Shown here: positions 11,700 to 22,475 of the stretch, piece by piece
How the letters are laid out: every line of letters begins with the position of its first letter
Position numbering within the stretch: the first letter of the stretch is position 1
Assembly (NCBI RefSeq): GCF_945859705.1
Contig: NC_079137.1
Span: 69,338,277-69,402,276 of the forward strand
Direction of reading: 5' to 3'
From: Episyrphus balteatus
Lineage: Eukaryota > Arthropoda > Insecta > Diptera > Syrphidae
DNA: 64,000 nt
Notes under the pieces: generated by a model
Databases searched by the model: none
Seen by the model: the letters and a program-made list of their open reading frames with translations, nothing else
What the model was told of the DNA's origin: nothing
Made by a program: the position numbers and the translations under genes

Positions 11700-13960
11700 C
11701 TTTTTTTTTTGGAAGTATTGAAGCAAGTTTTAATCAAAATATATTGTTTGGTTTAACTGATGAACTAGGTAATAACAAATTACTATTTCAAGGAGTGGCC
11801 AAAATGTTAAAAATAAGTGTTAAAATAAATATGGGATGAGTTGTCTCCCAATATAAGTAAATTTTTTTACAAATTAATATAAAAAAGGAGTTAACTGTTT
11901 AATATAATGTGAGTGTTTTTGCGTATTGTTTTATTTCTTTATTATTATTTTTTTTTTTTTTTGAAAAAGTAAAGTAAATAAAAAGAAAAAAAAGCATGAG
12001 CTTCAATATAAACGGCAATAAAAATGTCGCCTACACAACATTCATATATTTTTTTACGTGTAATATAATTTAGCCAGTGTTCTACCAAAACTGACTTAAA
12101 ATAATTTTATATCTCAATAAACTTGTTTGTATATAAAAAGAAAATACCAAAAAAATAAACCTTGACTTTCTTTAACATAATCTCCAATCAATCTCAATTT
12201 CTTTAGCGCGTAAAAATAAATTCATATATGCTGAGATATTTAAGTTCTTTTACGTATATTCACAGTATTAGCTAATAAAAATAATAAATCCTTTTAATAA
12301 ACTTAAGCTTTCTCATCCTTACCAATTACATCGACGCAAATTACTCCTTATAGCAATTTCGTCACAAAAAAAAAAAAAAAAAAAATAATCCCTCAAACAG
12401 TACTTTTGATGCCTTATAATAGCTATAAGACGAAGACCAATCTTAAAGAAGCTTTATAGGAGTTGGCGACATCAAAATGAGAAAACATAAAATAAAATAG
12501 TCAGTCCTGTCTGCTACCACTTGTAGACAACACAGAGAAGATATCTTTTCTCTACCACCGCCATATTGCAATTTAGTTAAGTCTCTCTTTCTCTGATAGC
12601 CGCTATATTTGCGCGGCGCTAGTTTTATCATCCAATTTCGTATAGTCACATTCAAGGATATAAAAAAAAGGACGAAGAAGAAAATAACAAAAAATCTAAA
12701 AGTAAACAAGGATATGAAAACGACGAAGAAAACACCACCCGAGCCGCTAATAAAAGTGGATAATAAATTTATGAGCATGTCCTTTTGCTTTTGGGTGGGT
12801 CGTGGGTGTTTCTATAAAACTCTTATAAGAAATATCCTTCGCCGATAAACAAAACAACAAAACGAGCGCGTTTAGTGTTTGCTTCAGTGCATGTCAAGGA
12901 ATTTATCTTGCAAAGTCATCAACGATGACAACAACACTAGACTTTCAACTTCTAACGCTGCTGGAAGAGTCACATGCATGCCTTTAAAAAAAGGACTTTC
13001 CTTCCAAGGATATGTCCACACAAAATGAGAAGAAGAACAACAGTTCCGCATAAATGAAATTTCATGCATAACAAACATAAAAATGATCCTTTAAGTAGAT
13101 ACTTTCATCTTTTTCGGGCGATGAGAGATGCTGCGAGTATACACCATAACCCCAAAGTAGTTATCCTTTGTTTGGTTGGAAGAAAGAGAGATACGGCTGC
13201 GACATCCTTTTCGTAGGACTTTTTTTTTTTTTTTTTTGACTGAAAATATTGAAAGTACTGCAGCGGGAAGAACAAAACACAACATCACCAAGGACCGTAA
13301 ATAGTAAATAAACTGTAAAACCAGAAGACAACACATTTTTGTCGGCAGAGGGCGCGCGGTCGACGGTGACGATAGTGCAAGAACTTACGGTGTGGTACGG
13401 CGTGCATTCGAAGTTCTTCATTGCTCTCAATCTCGAAACCAAGAAGATAGCCCCGATAGAGCCTCTCTCTTCTTAAACTACCGTCGCCGGTAACCGCACA
13501 GAAAACTTATGAGGTCCTTAGCGAATTTCATTACCCGGTTGTGGCTTGCCAACAATACCTACTCCTGAATTGAACCTAGGGAAGCTCTGTAGAGCTAAAA
13601 AAGAAAGTAGGTAAGTGTTATCCTGGTACTGACTCTCCTGTGTTGGAAAAACGGAACTCCATTAATTTTGGCTTTATGCTATTGTTTTAGTTTTCAGTGC
13701 CGTTAAAATGGGTTAGATGCACAACAACAAGAGTAAAGATGGTGGTATACTATTGGGTAAAGGAAGGATGTGACGTCGTCGATGGCACAACCGAAACAAA
13801 GACGATACCACGAGACAACGGTGACGATAAAGACGAAAATTGCATCGAATATACAGAATACAGCCGTGCGAGTCCATTTTATATAGCTACATATTCAATT
13901 AGGGTTGCCATGGAGATATTCTCGAAAAAAAGACTTTAAATTTTATTAAACTTCAAAGAC
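11700..13960. other. Single-copy-looking spacer
   Basis: No repeat family is identified. The part from about 12,420 to 13,900 is richer in GC and in AAGGAC/GTCCTT words (12779, 12991, 13290, 13514). Frames at 12443-12778 (minus), 12609-12848 (plus), 13161-13442 (minus) and 13697-13939 (plus) have no recognisable domains, splice context or homologues that I know. I therefore do not call them genes. Confidence 0.5.
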
Positions 13961-13962
13961 TC

Positions 13963-13993
13963 AAAATGGTGTCTGTACTAAAGACACCATTTT
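13963..13993. repeat. Perfect 12-bp hairpin
   Basis: AAAATGGTGTCT at 13963-13974 is the exact inverse of 13982-13993, with a 7-base loop. It stands alone. Its role is unknown, and it may be a remnant of a small inverted-repeat element. Confidence 0.8.
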
Positions 13994-14237
13994 TGTTGTT
14001 GTTTTTCTCAATTATTTCAAACTTGTGGTACAAATTTTTTAAAGAGATAAGAAAAAAAATGCATTTTGTGGAACGACAGGTCATACATGTGACAACCTAA
14101 TGAAGGACAGGACAATGTACACCGCCGCCAAGTCGGAACGGTTAGCCAGAGATTCACTTTTTCAAAAAATTATGCTCTTAAAGGCTTTGTCAGTTTCTTG
14201 CAATAGGCAGTAACCCTGAAAAAAAAAACCTTTTATT

Positions 14238-15190
14238 TTGAAGTGTTGGAGGCTGGGAATCGAACCCAGACCTCTTGGACGCTTTTTTAACATTTGACGT
14301 GATAACGTCTTATAAATCGATGAGCCATGGCAGCCACCACAAAAAAGTGACGCCATTGCGGCAAAAAATTTCAATTAAAAATTAAAAACAAACTGTTAGA
14401 GATAAAAAAATTTTCTATGGCTTATTTGAAAGATAATAAATAATCTAAAGCTTAATCCAAATGTAGGATTTTTAAAAATTCCCTCATTTAATAGGGTAAA
14501 CAGGGGTAAAACGGAAAGATGAAATTTGGGCTAAAATCTAAACGCGAAGTCGTAGAGAATTGATTTTTTTTTTGCTATAGATAGATGAGATTAATTTAAG
14601 AATAACTGCATTTAAGAAAAAATTCAAAAAAATTTTGAAACTAAGCTATAACGTTTTGTTTGAAGGTTGTACACGTGTTGGGACTATGATAAAATGATGA
14701 TTTTGGGTAAAGGAATTTTTTTTTTTTTGACAATTCTAAAGATGCCAGGTGAAAGATGAGGGAAAAAAATTAGGCGTCTGATAGGAATTTTTTTCCAACA
14801 CTCTGCGTATCGAAATAAGAATTTTTGAAAAACACCTTGTTTTGTAGGGGTATTTTTGGGTAATTTTTGATTCTTAGCTTTTTTTTTGGAACGTTCAAAA
14901 AATCTCAAACTTATAGGTTTTGGCCTTATGCATATATGTGCAAAAACTTGGAATCATTTAGTGAGTTTAGACTGAATAACGGAAGAAACAAGTTTTTAAA
15001 AAACAAATTTTTTGACCGTTTTTAACCGATTTTCATCGTTTTTATTTTTATCTTTTTTTCTTTAATAGATACAGGAATATGAAATATGGAGTAATGATAG
15101 ACCATGACTACGACCATATGTGTGTTACAAGTCTTCCATATACTTTTCTTCCTTCCTTCAAACCAACATTTTTGATATTATTTAATCTTG
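14238..15190. repeat. S-family dispersed repeat, copy A
   Basis: This block is collinear with 47,925-48,700. Shared words in order include GATAACGTCTTATAAATC, CCATGGCAGCCACC, GCTTATTTGAAAGATAAT, ATAGGGTAAA.AGGGGTAAAAC, TCTAAACGCGA, GAATTTTTGAAAAA and CTGAATAACGGAAGAAACA. The tRNA-like module lies at the left end in antisense. No coding capacity is visible. The family could be a long SINE or a DNA-element derivative; nothing here decides. Confidence 0.75.
14242..14337 (-). repeat. tRNA-like module of S family
   Basis: On the minus strand the module has a potential acceptor stem GGTGGCT/AGCCTCC (one mismatch), an A-box-like TGGCTCATCGATTTATAAG and a perfect 5-bp T-arm around TTCGATT with B-box GGGTTCGATTCCC. 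An extra segment of about 20 bases between anticodon region and T-arm recalls a long variable arm (Ser/Leu-like). Total length and the weak anticodon arm argue against a working tRNA. Confidence 0.65.
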
Positions 15191-16847
15191 AATAAAATTT
15201 TATTGATACATGGGAGTTTTGACGTTTTGCTTTGATCGATGTTTTAATGCTCTATTCCAATTTTCAGCTCTATGTGAATTATTTTTGGGTTTGCACTGAA
15301 GCTGAAAAAAACGTAGAAATTTGTTTCTAAATTTCCACTATGGCAACCCTTCTAACGTTGAACGCACAACGTTCATGAATTCCATTCATAGAATAATGGT
15401 TTCGGTTTCACTATAATATTTTGAAGAGAGAGCATGAAAACGACTACATGGTAAAATGATGCGGCTTTCGTAGGTATTGTTTATTTAAATAAAGCCGCTC
15501 ACGCTTTTACCACACTGAAGAATAAAGCGTACCGTAACGTCTTTTTAAAATTTTCATCTTCCTCCCACAAACTAGAAAGGCGCGAGATATCTCTTTTATT
15601 GGAGTTATAATAATACGAAATACGATGAGCCACATCCTTGTTGCAAAATAAGATAAAATCCTTTTATTTTCTTGTGAAAGTTATTTCCGCTATCGCTGCT
15701 TTAGTTTTCTATATACATTTTCTTCTTGTTTTGGAATAAATTTCAAAAATCCTAAAAAGAAGAGGGAATACACACAGAAGCAAGAGCAGCAACTTAAAAA
15801 CTAAAAAGGAGGACACTGCGTTGTTGCATGCTGCTGCATCACTTCCTTGTTAATTAAATCTTGTGTGTGTGCGGTTTAGGTGAAGGACGATATTGTGTTT
15901 TAGTCTTTTAGCCTACTGACGTATATTTTTTTTTGTTGGTTGGTTGTTGAAAATGGGTCTATTGAAGGAGTGAATGTACTACTTTTAGAACTTTAAGAAA
16001 ATTTAAACAGTTGCATTTGTGAAGACTTTTGAGCTTTACAGAGCTAATCAAGGTTTAAAATTTTGAATATCTACCTTTCTTTATTCCTACAAGACTGTTT
16101 AAGTGTTTTTTTTTTTAAACTTTCGGAACGAAAATCGAGAATTATTCAAATATATACCTACTTGTAAGTCCCATACAGTTTTCAATGCACCTCCTAAAAG
16201 TATGCAATGTTTTTTGTTTGTTCTATGTTTTTTATGTTTATTCCCTTAAACAATCCAAACAAAAACCCATTATTTAGGTACCTACAATATTGGTTGGCAA
16301 TTTAACGAATAATAAAAGTACATGGGTACTCAATTCAAGATCTCGAAAAAAAAAACCAAAAAACCCATGAAACTTGCATACCTACTTACCCAACAATTAT
16401 TTGTATAGTCATAAATTAGGGGCAATATGATTTGTCGGTGGAATCAGTAAAAATGCTTTAGTTGCTCGTAAACAAATTGGTTCTTCATTCAACAACGTGG
16501 AATAAAGTAGGTATTTTGATTGATGGAATGGGAGTTTACTTTTTTCTTATAAAAGTGTAATAGGACTTGTTTGGAGGGAGTGAGAAAAATAAAGGAAAAC
16601 AATGAAAACCATTAATACCCCACACACCTACTGCCCGTGGGGTTTATTGTTTTTTTTTAAGGCTTTGAGTAGGTCCATACTACTGTTAATGGTAGCGAAT
16701 AGGATTTTTAATGAATTCTTTTTGAAAAATAAAAAATGGCAAGGTCACTGTAACATGATGCAAGATATTGACATTATTCCACTCCAGTTTTTTCAAAAAT
16801 ATTTAGGTAGTGGTCTGAGAAGAGTAAATCCGAAATGAGCTTCTTCT
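15191..16847. other. Spacer, no gene recognised
   Basis: This is AT-rich single-copy-looking sequence with no gene or repeat that I can support. The plus-strand frame at 16602-16838 has no domain and abuts the satellite edge. Confidence 0.5.
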
Positions 16848-16986
16848 TGCGATACAAATCGGCGACTCCGATCTGCTACTCAAATATGTGACTCAAATCA
16901 GTGACTAAAATCAAATAAAATTCTCAGATTCGAAGTCTGGAGCTCAAATCTGAAACTCAAACCTACGACAAAAGTCGATGACAAAA
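16848..16986 (+). repeat. Degenerate left edge of the 13-bp satellite
   Basis: Sequence preceding the clean array can be cut into successive 13-mers such as GCGATACAAATCG, GCGACTCCGATCT, GTGACTCAAATCA and GTGACTAAAATCA. These keep the 13-bp phase while drifting in sequence. This is the usual pattern of an array edge where unequal exchange no longer homogenises units. Confidence 0.75.
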
Positions 16987-17025
16987 GTCGATGACAAAAG
17001 TTGACGACAAAAGTCGACGACAAAA

Positions 17026-17311
17026 GTCGGTGACTAAAGTCTTCGACAAAAGTCTTCGACAAAAGTCGACGACAAAAGTCGACGACAAAAGTCTTCGACA
17101 AAAGTCGGTGACAAAAGTCGGTGACAAAAGTCTTCGACAAAAGTAGACGACAAAAGTCGACGACAAAAGTCGGTGACTAAAGTCTTCGACAAAAGTCTTC
17201 GACAAAAGTCGACGACAAAAGTCGACGACAAAAGTCTTCGACAAAAGTCGGTGACAAAAGTCGGTGACAAAAGTCTTCGACAAAAGTCGACGACAAAAGT
17301 CGGTGACAAAA
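17026..17311 (+). repeat. 143-bp higher-order duplication
   Basis: The marker unit with ACTAAAG (GTCGGTGACTAAA) starts at 17026 and again at 17169, 143 bp or 11 units apart. The intervening order of TTC, GAC and GGT units is repeated. A third marker lies at 17494, 25 units further on. Confidence 0.8.
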
Positions 17312-20300
17312 GTTGGTGACAAAAGTATACGACAAAAGTCGACGACAAAAGTCGACGACAAAAGTCGACGACAAAAGTCGACGACAAAAGTCGACGACAA
17401 AAGTCAACGACAAAAGTCGACGACAAAAGTCGGTGACAAAAGTCGGTGACAAAAGTCGGTGACAAAAGTCTTCGACAAAAGTAGACGACAAAAGTCGGTG
17501 ACTAAAGTCTTCGACAAAAGTCGACGACAAAAGTCGACGACAAAAGTCGGTGACAAAAGTCGGTGACAAAAGTCGACGACAAAAGTCGACGACAAAAGTC
17601 GACGACAAAAGTCGGTGACAAAAGTCGGTGACAAAAGTCGACGACAAAAGTCGACGACAAAAGTCGACGACAAAAGTCGACGACAAAAGTCGACGACAAA
17701 AGTCGACGACAAAAGTCGACGACAAAAGTCGGTGACAAAAGTCGGTGACAAAAGTCGGTGACAAAAGTCGACGACAAAAGTCGACGACAAAAGTCGGTGA
17801 CAAAAGTCGGTGACAAAAGTCGGTGACAAAAGTCGACGACAAAAGTCGACGACAAAAGTCGACGACAAAAGTCGACGACAAAAGTCGACGACAAAAGTCG
17901 ACGACAAAAGTCGGTGACAAAAGTCGGTGACAAAAGTCGACGACAAAAGTCGGTGACAAAATTCGGTGACAAAAGTCGACGACAAAAGTCGACGACAAAA
18001 GTCGACGACAAAAGTCGACGACAAAAGTCGACGACAAAAGTCGACGACAAAAGTCGACGACAAAAGTCGGTGACAAAAGTCGGTGACAAAAGTCGACGAC
18101 AAAAGTCGACGACAAAAGTCGACGACAAAAGTCGATGACAAAAGTCGACGACAAAAGTCGGTGACAAAAGTCGGTGACAAAAGTCGACGACAAAAGTCGG
18201 TGACAAAAGTCGGTGACAAAAGTCGGTGACAAAAGTCGCCGACAAAAGTCGACGACAAAAGTCGACGACAAAAGTCGACGACAAAAGTCGGTGACAAAAG
18301 TCGCCGACAAAAGTCGACGACAAAAGTCGACGACAAAAGTCGATGACAAAAGTCGACGACAAAAGTCGGTGACAAAAGTCGGTGACAAAAGTCGACGACA
18401 AAAGTCGGTGACAAAAGTCGGTGACAAAAGTCGACGACAAAAGTCGACGACAAAAGTCGACGACAAAAGTCGACGACAAAAGTCGACGACAAAAGTCGAC
18501 GACAAAAGTCGACGACAAAAGTCGACGACAAAAGTCGACGACAAAAGTCGGTGACAAAAGTCGCCGACAAAAGTCGACGACAAAAGTCGACGACAAAAGT
18601 CGATGACAAAAGTCGACGACAAAAGTCGGTGACAAAAGTCGGTGACAAAAGTCGACGACAAAAGTCGGTGACAAAAGTCGGTGACAAAAATCGGTGACAA
18701 AAGTCGACGACAAAAGTCGACGACAAAAGTCGACGACAAAAGTCGACGACAAAAGTCGACGACAAAAGTCGACGACAAAAGTCGACGACAAAAGTCGACG
18801 ACAAAAGTCGACGACAAAAGTCGGTGACAAAAGTCGACGACAAAAGTCGGTGACAAAAGTCGGTGACAAAAGTCGGTGACAAAAGTCGCCGACAAAAGTC
18901 GACGACAAAAGTCGATGACAAAAGTCGACGACAAAAGTCGGTGACAAAAGTCGGTGACAAAAGTCGACGACAAAAGTCGGTGACAAAAGTCGGTGACAAA
19001 AGTCGGTGACAAAAGTCGACGACAAAAGTCGACGACAAAAGTCGACGACAAAAGTCGGTGACAAAAGTCGACGACAAAAGTCGGTGACAAAAGTCGGTGA
19101 CAAAAGTCGGTGACAAAAGTCGGTGACAAAAGTCGACGACAAAAGTCGGTGACAAAAGTCGGTGACAAAAGTCGGTGACAAAATTCGCCGACAAAAGTCG
19201 ACGACAAAAGTCGACGACAAAAGTCGACGACAAAAGTCGACGACAAAAGTCGATGACAAAAGTCGACGACAAAAGTCGGTGACAAAAGTCGGTGACAAAA
19301 GTCGGTGACAAAAGTCGGTGACAAAAGTCGACGACAAAAGTCGGTGACAAAAGTCGGTGACAAAAGTCGGTGACAAAAGTCGCCGACAAAAGTCGACGAC
19401 AAAAGTCGACGACAAAAGTCGACGACAAAAGTCGACGACAAAAGTCGACGACAAAAGTCGATGACAAAAGTCGACGACAAAAGTCGGTGACAAAAGTCGG
19501 TGACAAAAGTCGACGACAAAAGTCGGTGACAAAAGTCGGTGACAAAAGTCGGTGACAAAAGTCGACGACAAAAGTCGACGACAAAAGTCGACGACAAAAG
19601 TCGACGACAAAAGTCGACGACAAAAGTCGACGACAAAAGTCGACGACAAAAGTCGACGACAAAAGTCGACGACAAAAGTCGACGACAAAAGTCGACGACA
19701 AAAGTCGACGACAAAAGTCGACGACAAAATTCGACGACAAAAGTCGACGACAAAAGTCGGTGACAAAAGTCGACGACAAAAGTCGGTGACAAAAGTCGCC
19801 TACAAAAGTCGACGACAAAAGTCGACGACAAAAGTCGACGACAAAAGTCGACGACAAAAGTCGACGACAAAAGTCGACGACAAAAGTCGGTGACAAAAGT
19901 CGACGACAAAAGTCGACGACAAAAGTCGGTGACAAAAGTCGCCTACAAAAGTCGACGACAAAAGTCGACGACAAAAGTCGACGACAAAAGTCGACGACAA
20001 AAGTCGACGACAAAAGTCGGTGACAAAAGTCGCCGACAAAAGTCGACGACAAAAGTCGATGACAAAAGTCGACGACAAAAGTCGGTGACAAAAGTCGACG
20101 ACAAAAGTCGGTGACAAAAGTCGGTGACAAAAGTCGGTGACAAAAGTCGGTGACAAAAGTCGACGACAAAAGTCGGTGACAAAAGTCGGTGACAAAAGTC
20201 GGTGACAAAAGTCGCCGACAAAAGTCGACGACAAAAGTCGACGACAAAAGTCGACGACAAAAGTCGATGACAAAAGTCGACGACAAAAGTCGGTGACAAA

Positions 20301-20769
20301 AGTCGGTGACAAAAGTCGACGACAAAAGTCGGTGACAAAAGTCGGTGACAAAAGTCGGTGACAAAAGTCGACGACAAAAGTCGACGACAAAAGTCGACGA
20401 CAAAAGTCGACGACAAAAGTCGACGACAAAAGTCGACGACAAAAGTCGACGACAAAAGTCGACGACAAAAGTCGACGACAAAAGTCGACGACAAAAGTCG
20501 ACGACAAAAGTCGACGACAAAAGTCGACGACAAAAGTCGACGACAAAAGTCGACGACAAAAGTCGACGACAAAAGTCGGTGACAAAAGTCGACGACAAAA
20601 GTCGACGACAAAAGTCGGTGACAAAAGTCGGTGACAAAAGTCGACGACAAAAGTCGGTGACAAAAGTCGACGACAAAAGTCGACGACAAAAGTCGACGAC
20701 AAAAGTCGACGACAAAAGTCGACGACAAAAGTCGACGACAAAAGTCGACGACAAAAGTCGACGACAAAA

Positions 20770-22475
20770 GTCGATGACAAAAGTCGTTGACAAAAGTCGG
20801 TGACAAAAGTCGGTGACAAAAGTCGGTGACAAAAGTCGGTGACAAAAGTCGACGACAAAAATCGACGACAAAAGTCGACGACAAAAGTCGACGACAAAAG
20901 TCGACGACAAAAGTCGACGACAAAAGTCGACGACAAAAGTCGGTGACAAAAGTCGACGACAAAAGTCGACGACAAAAGTCGACGACAAAAGTCGGTGACA
21001 AAAGTCGACGACAAAAGTCGACGACAAAAGTCGACGACAAAAGTCGGTGACAAAAGTCGGTGACAAAAGTCGACGACAAAAGTCGACGACAAAAGTCGGT
21101 GACAAAAGTCGGTGACAAAAGTCGACGACAAAAGTCGGTGACAAAAGTCGGTGACAAAAGTCGACGACAAAAGTCGGTGACAAAAGTCGGTGACAAAAGT
21201 CGGTGACAAAAGTCGACGACAAAAGTCGACGACAAAAGTCGACGACAAAAGTCGGTGACAAAAGTCGGTGACAAAAGTCGACGACAAAAGTCGGTGACAA
21301 AAGTCGGTGACAAAAGTCGGTGACAAAAGTCGGTGACAAAAGTCGACGACAAAAGTCGGTGACAAAAGTCGGTGACAAAAGTCGACGACAAAAGTCGGTG
21401 ACAAAAGTCGGTGACAAAAGTCGGTGACAAAAGTCGACGACAAAAGTCGGTGACAAAAGTCGGTGACAAAAGTCGACGACAAAAGTCGGTGACAAAAGTC
21501 GACGACAAAAGTCGATGACAAAAGTCGGTGACAAAAGTCGGTGACAAAAGTCGGTGACAAAAGTCGGTGACAAAAGTCGGTGACAAAAGTCGACGACAAA
21601 AGTCGACGACAAAAGTCGACGACAAAAGTCGACGACAAAAGTCAGTGACAAAAGACGGTGACAAAAGTCAACGCCAAAAGTCGGTGACAAAAGTCGGTGA
21701 CAAAAGTCGGTGACAAAAGTCGGTGACAAAAGTCGGTGACAAAAGTCGGTGACAAAAGTCGGTGACAAAAGTCGGTGACAAAAGTCGGTGACAAAAGTCG
21801 ACGACAAAAGTCGACGACAAAAGTCGACGACAAAAATCGACGACAAAAGTCGACGACAAAAGTCGACGACAAAAGTCGACGACAAAAGTCGACGACAAAA
21901 GTCGACGACAAAAGTCGGTGACAAAAGTCGACGACAAAAGTCGACGACAAAAGTCGGTGACAAAAGTCGACGACAAAAGTCGACGACAAAAGTCGACGAC
22001 AAAAGTCGACGCCAAAAGTCGGTGACAAAAGTCGGTGACAAAAGTCGGTGACAAAAGTCGACGACAAAAGTCGACGACAAAAGTCGACGACAAAAGTCGG
22101 TGACAAAAGTCGACGACAAAAGTCGACGACAAAAGTCGACGACAAAAGTCGACGACAAAAGTCGGTGACAAAAAACGGTGACAAAAGTCGACGACAAAAG
22201 TCGGTGACAAAAGTCGGTGACAAAAGTCGACGACAAAAGTCGGTGACAAAAGTCGACGACAAAAGTCGACGACAAAAGTCGACGACAAAAGTCGACGACA
22301 AAAGTCGACGACAAAAGTCGACGACAAAAGTCGACGACAAAAGTCGACGACAAAAGTCGACGACAAAAGTCGACGACAAAAGTCGATGACAAAAGTCGTT
22401 GACAAAAGTCGGTGACAAAAGTCGGTGACAAAAGTCGGTGACAAAAGTCGGTGACAAAAGTCGACGACAAAAATC
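20770..22475 (+). repeat. 1,612-bp higher-order duplication
   Basis: The rare unit order GATGAC, GTTGAC, four GGTGAC, then a unit with AAAAATCG occurs at 20770-20870 and again at 22382-22482. Both the GAT marker and the AAATCG marker are displaced by exactly 1,612 bp, which is 124 units. This is direct evidence for long-range duplication within the array. Confidence 0.85.

Noticed and set aside
14242..14337. Functional tRNA gene
   Set aside because: T-arm and boxes are tRNA-like, but the anticodon arm and overall length do not fit, and a half copy occurs in another repeat copy.
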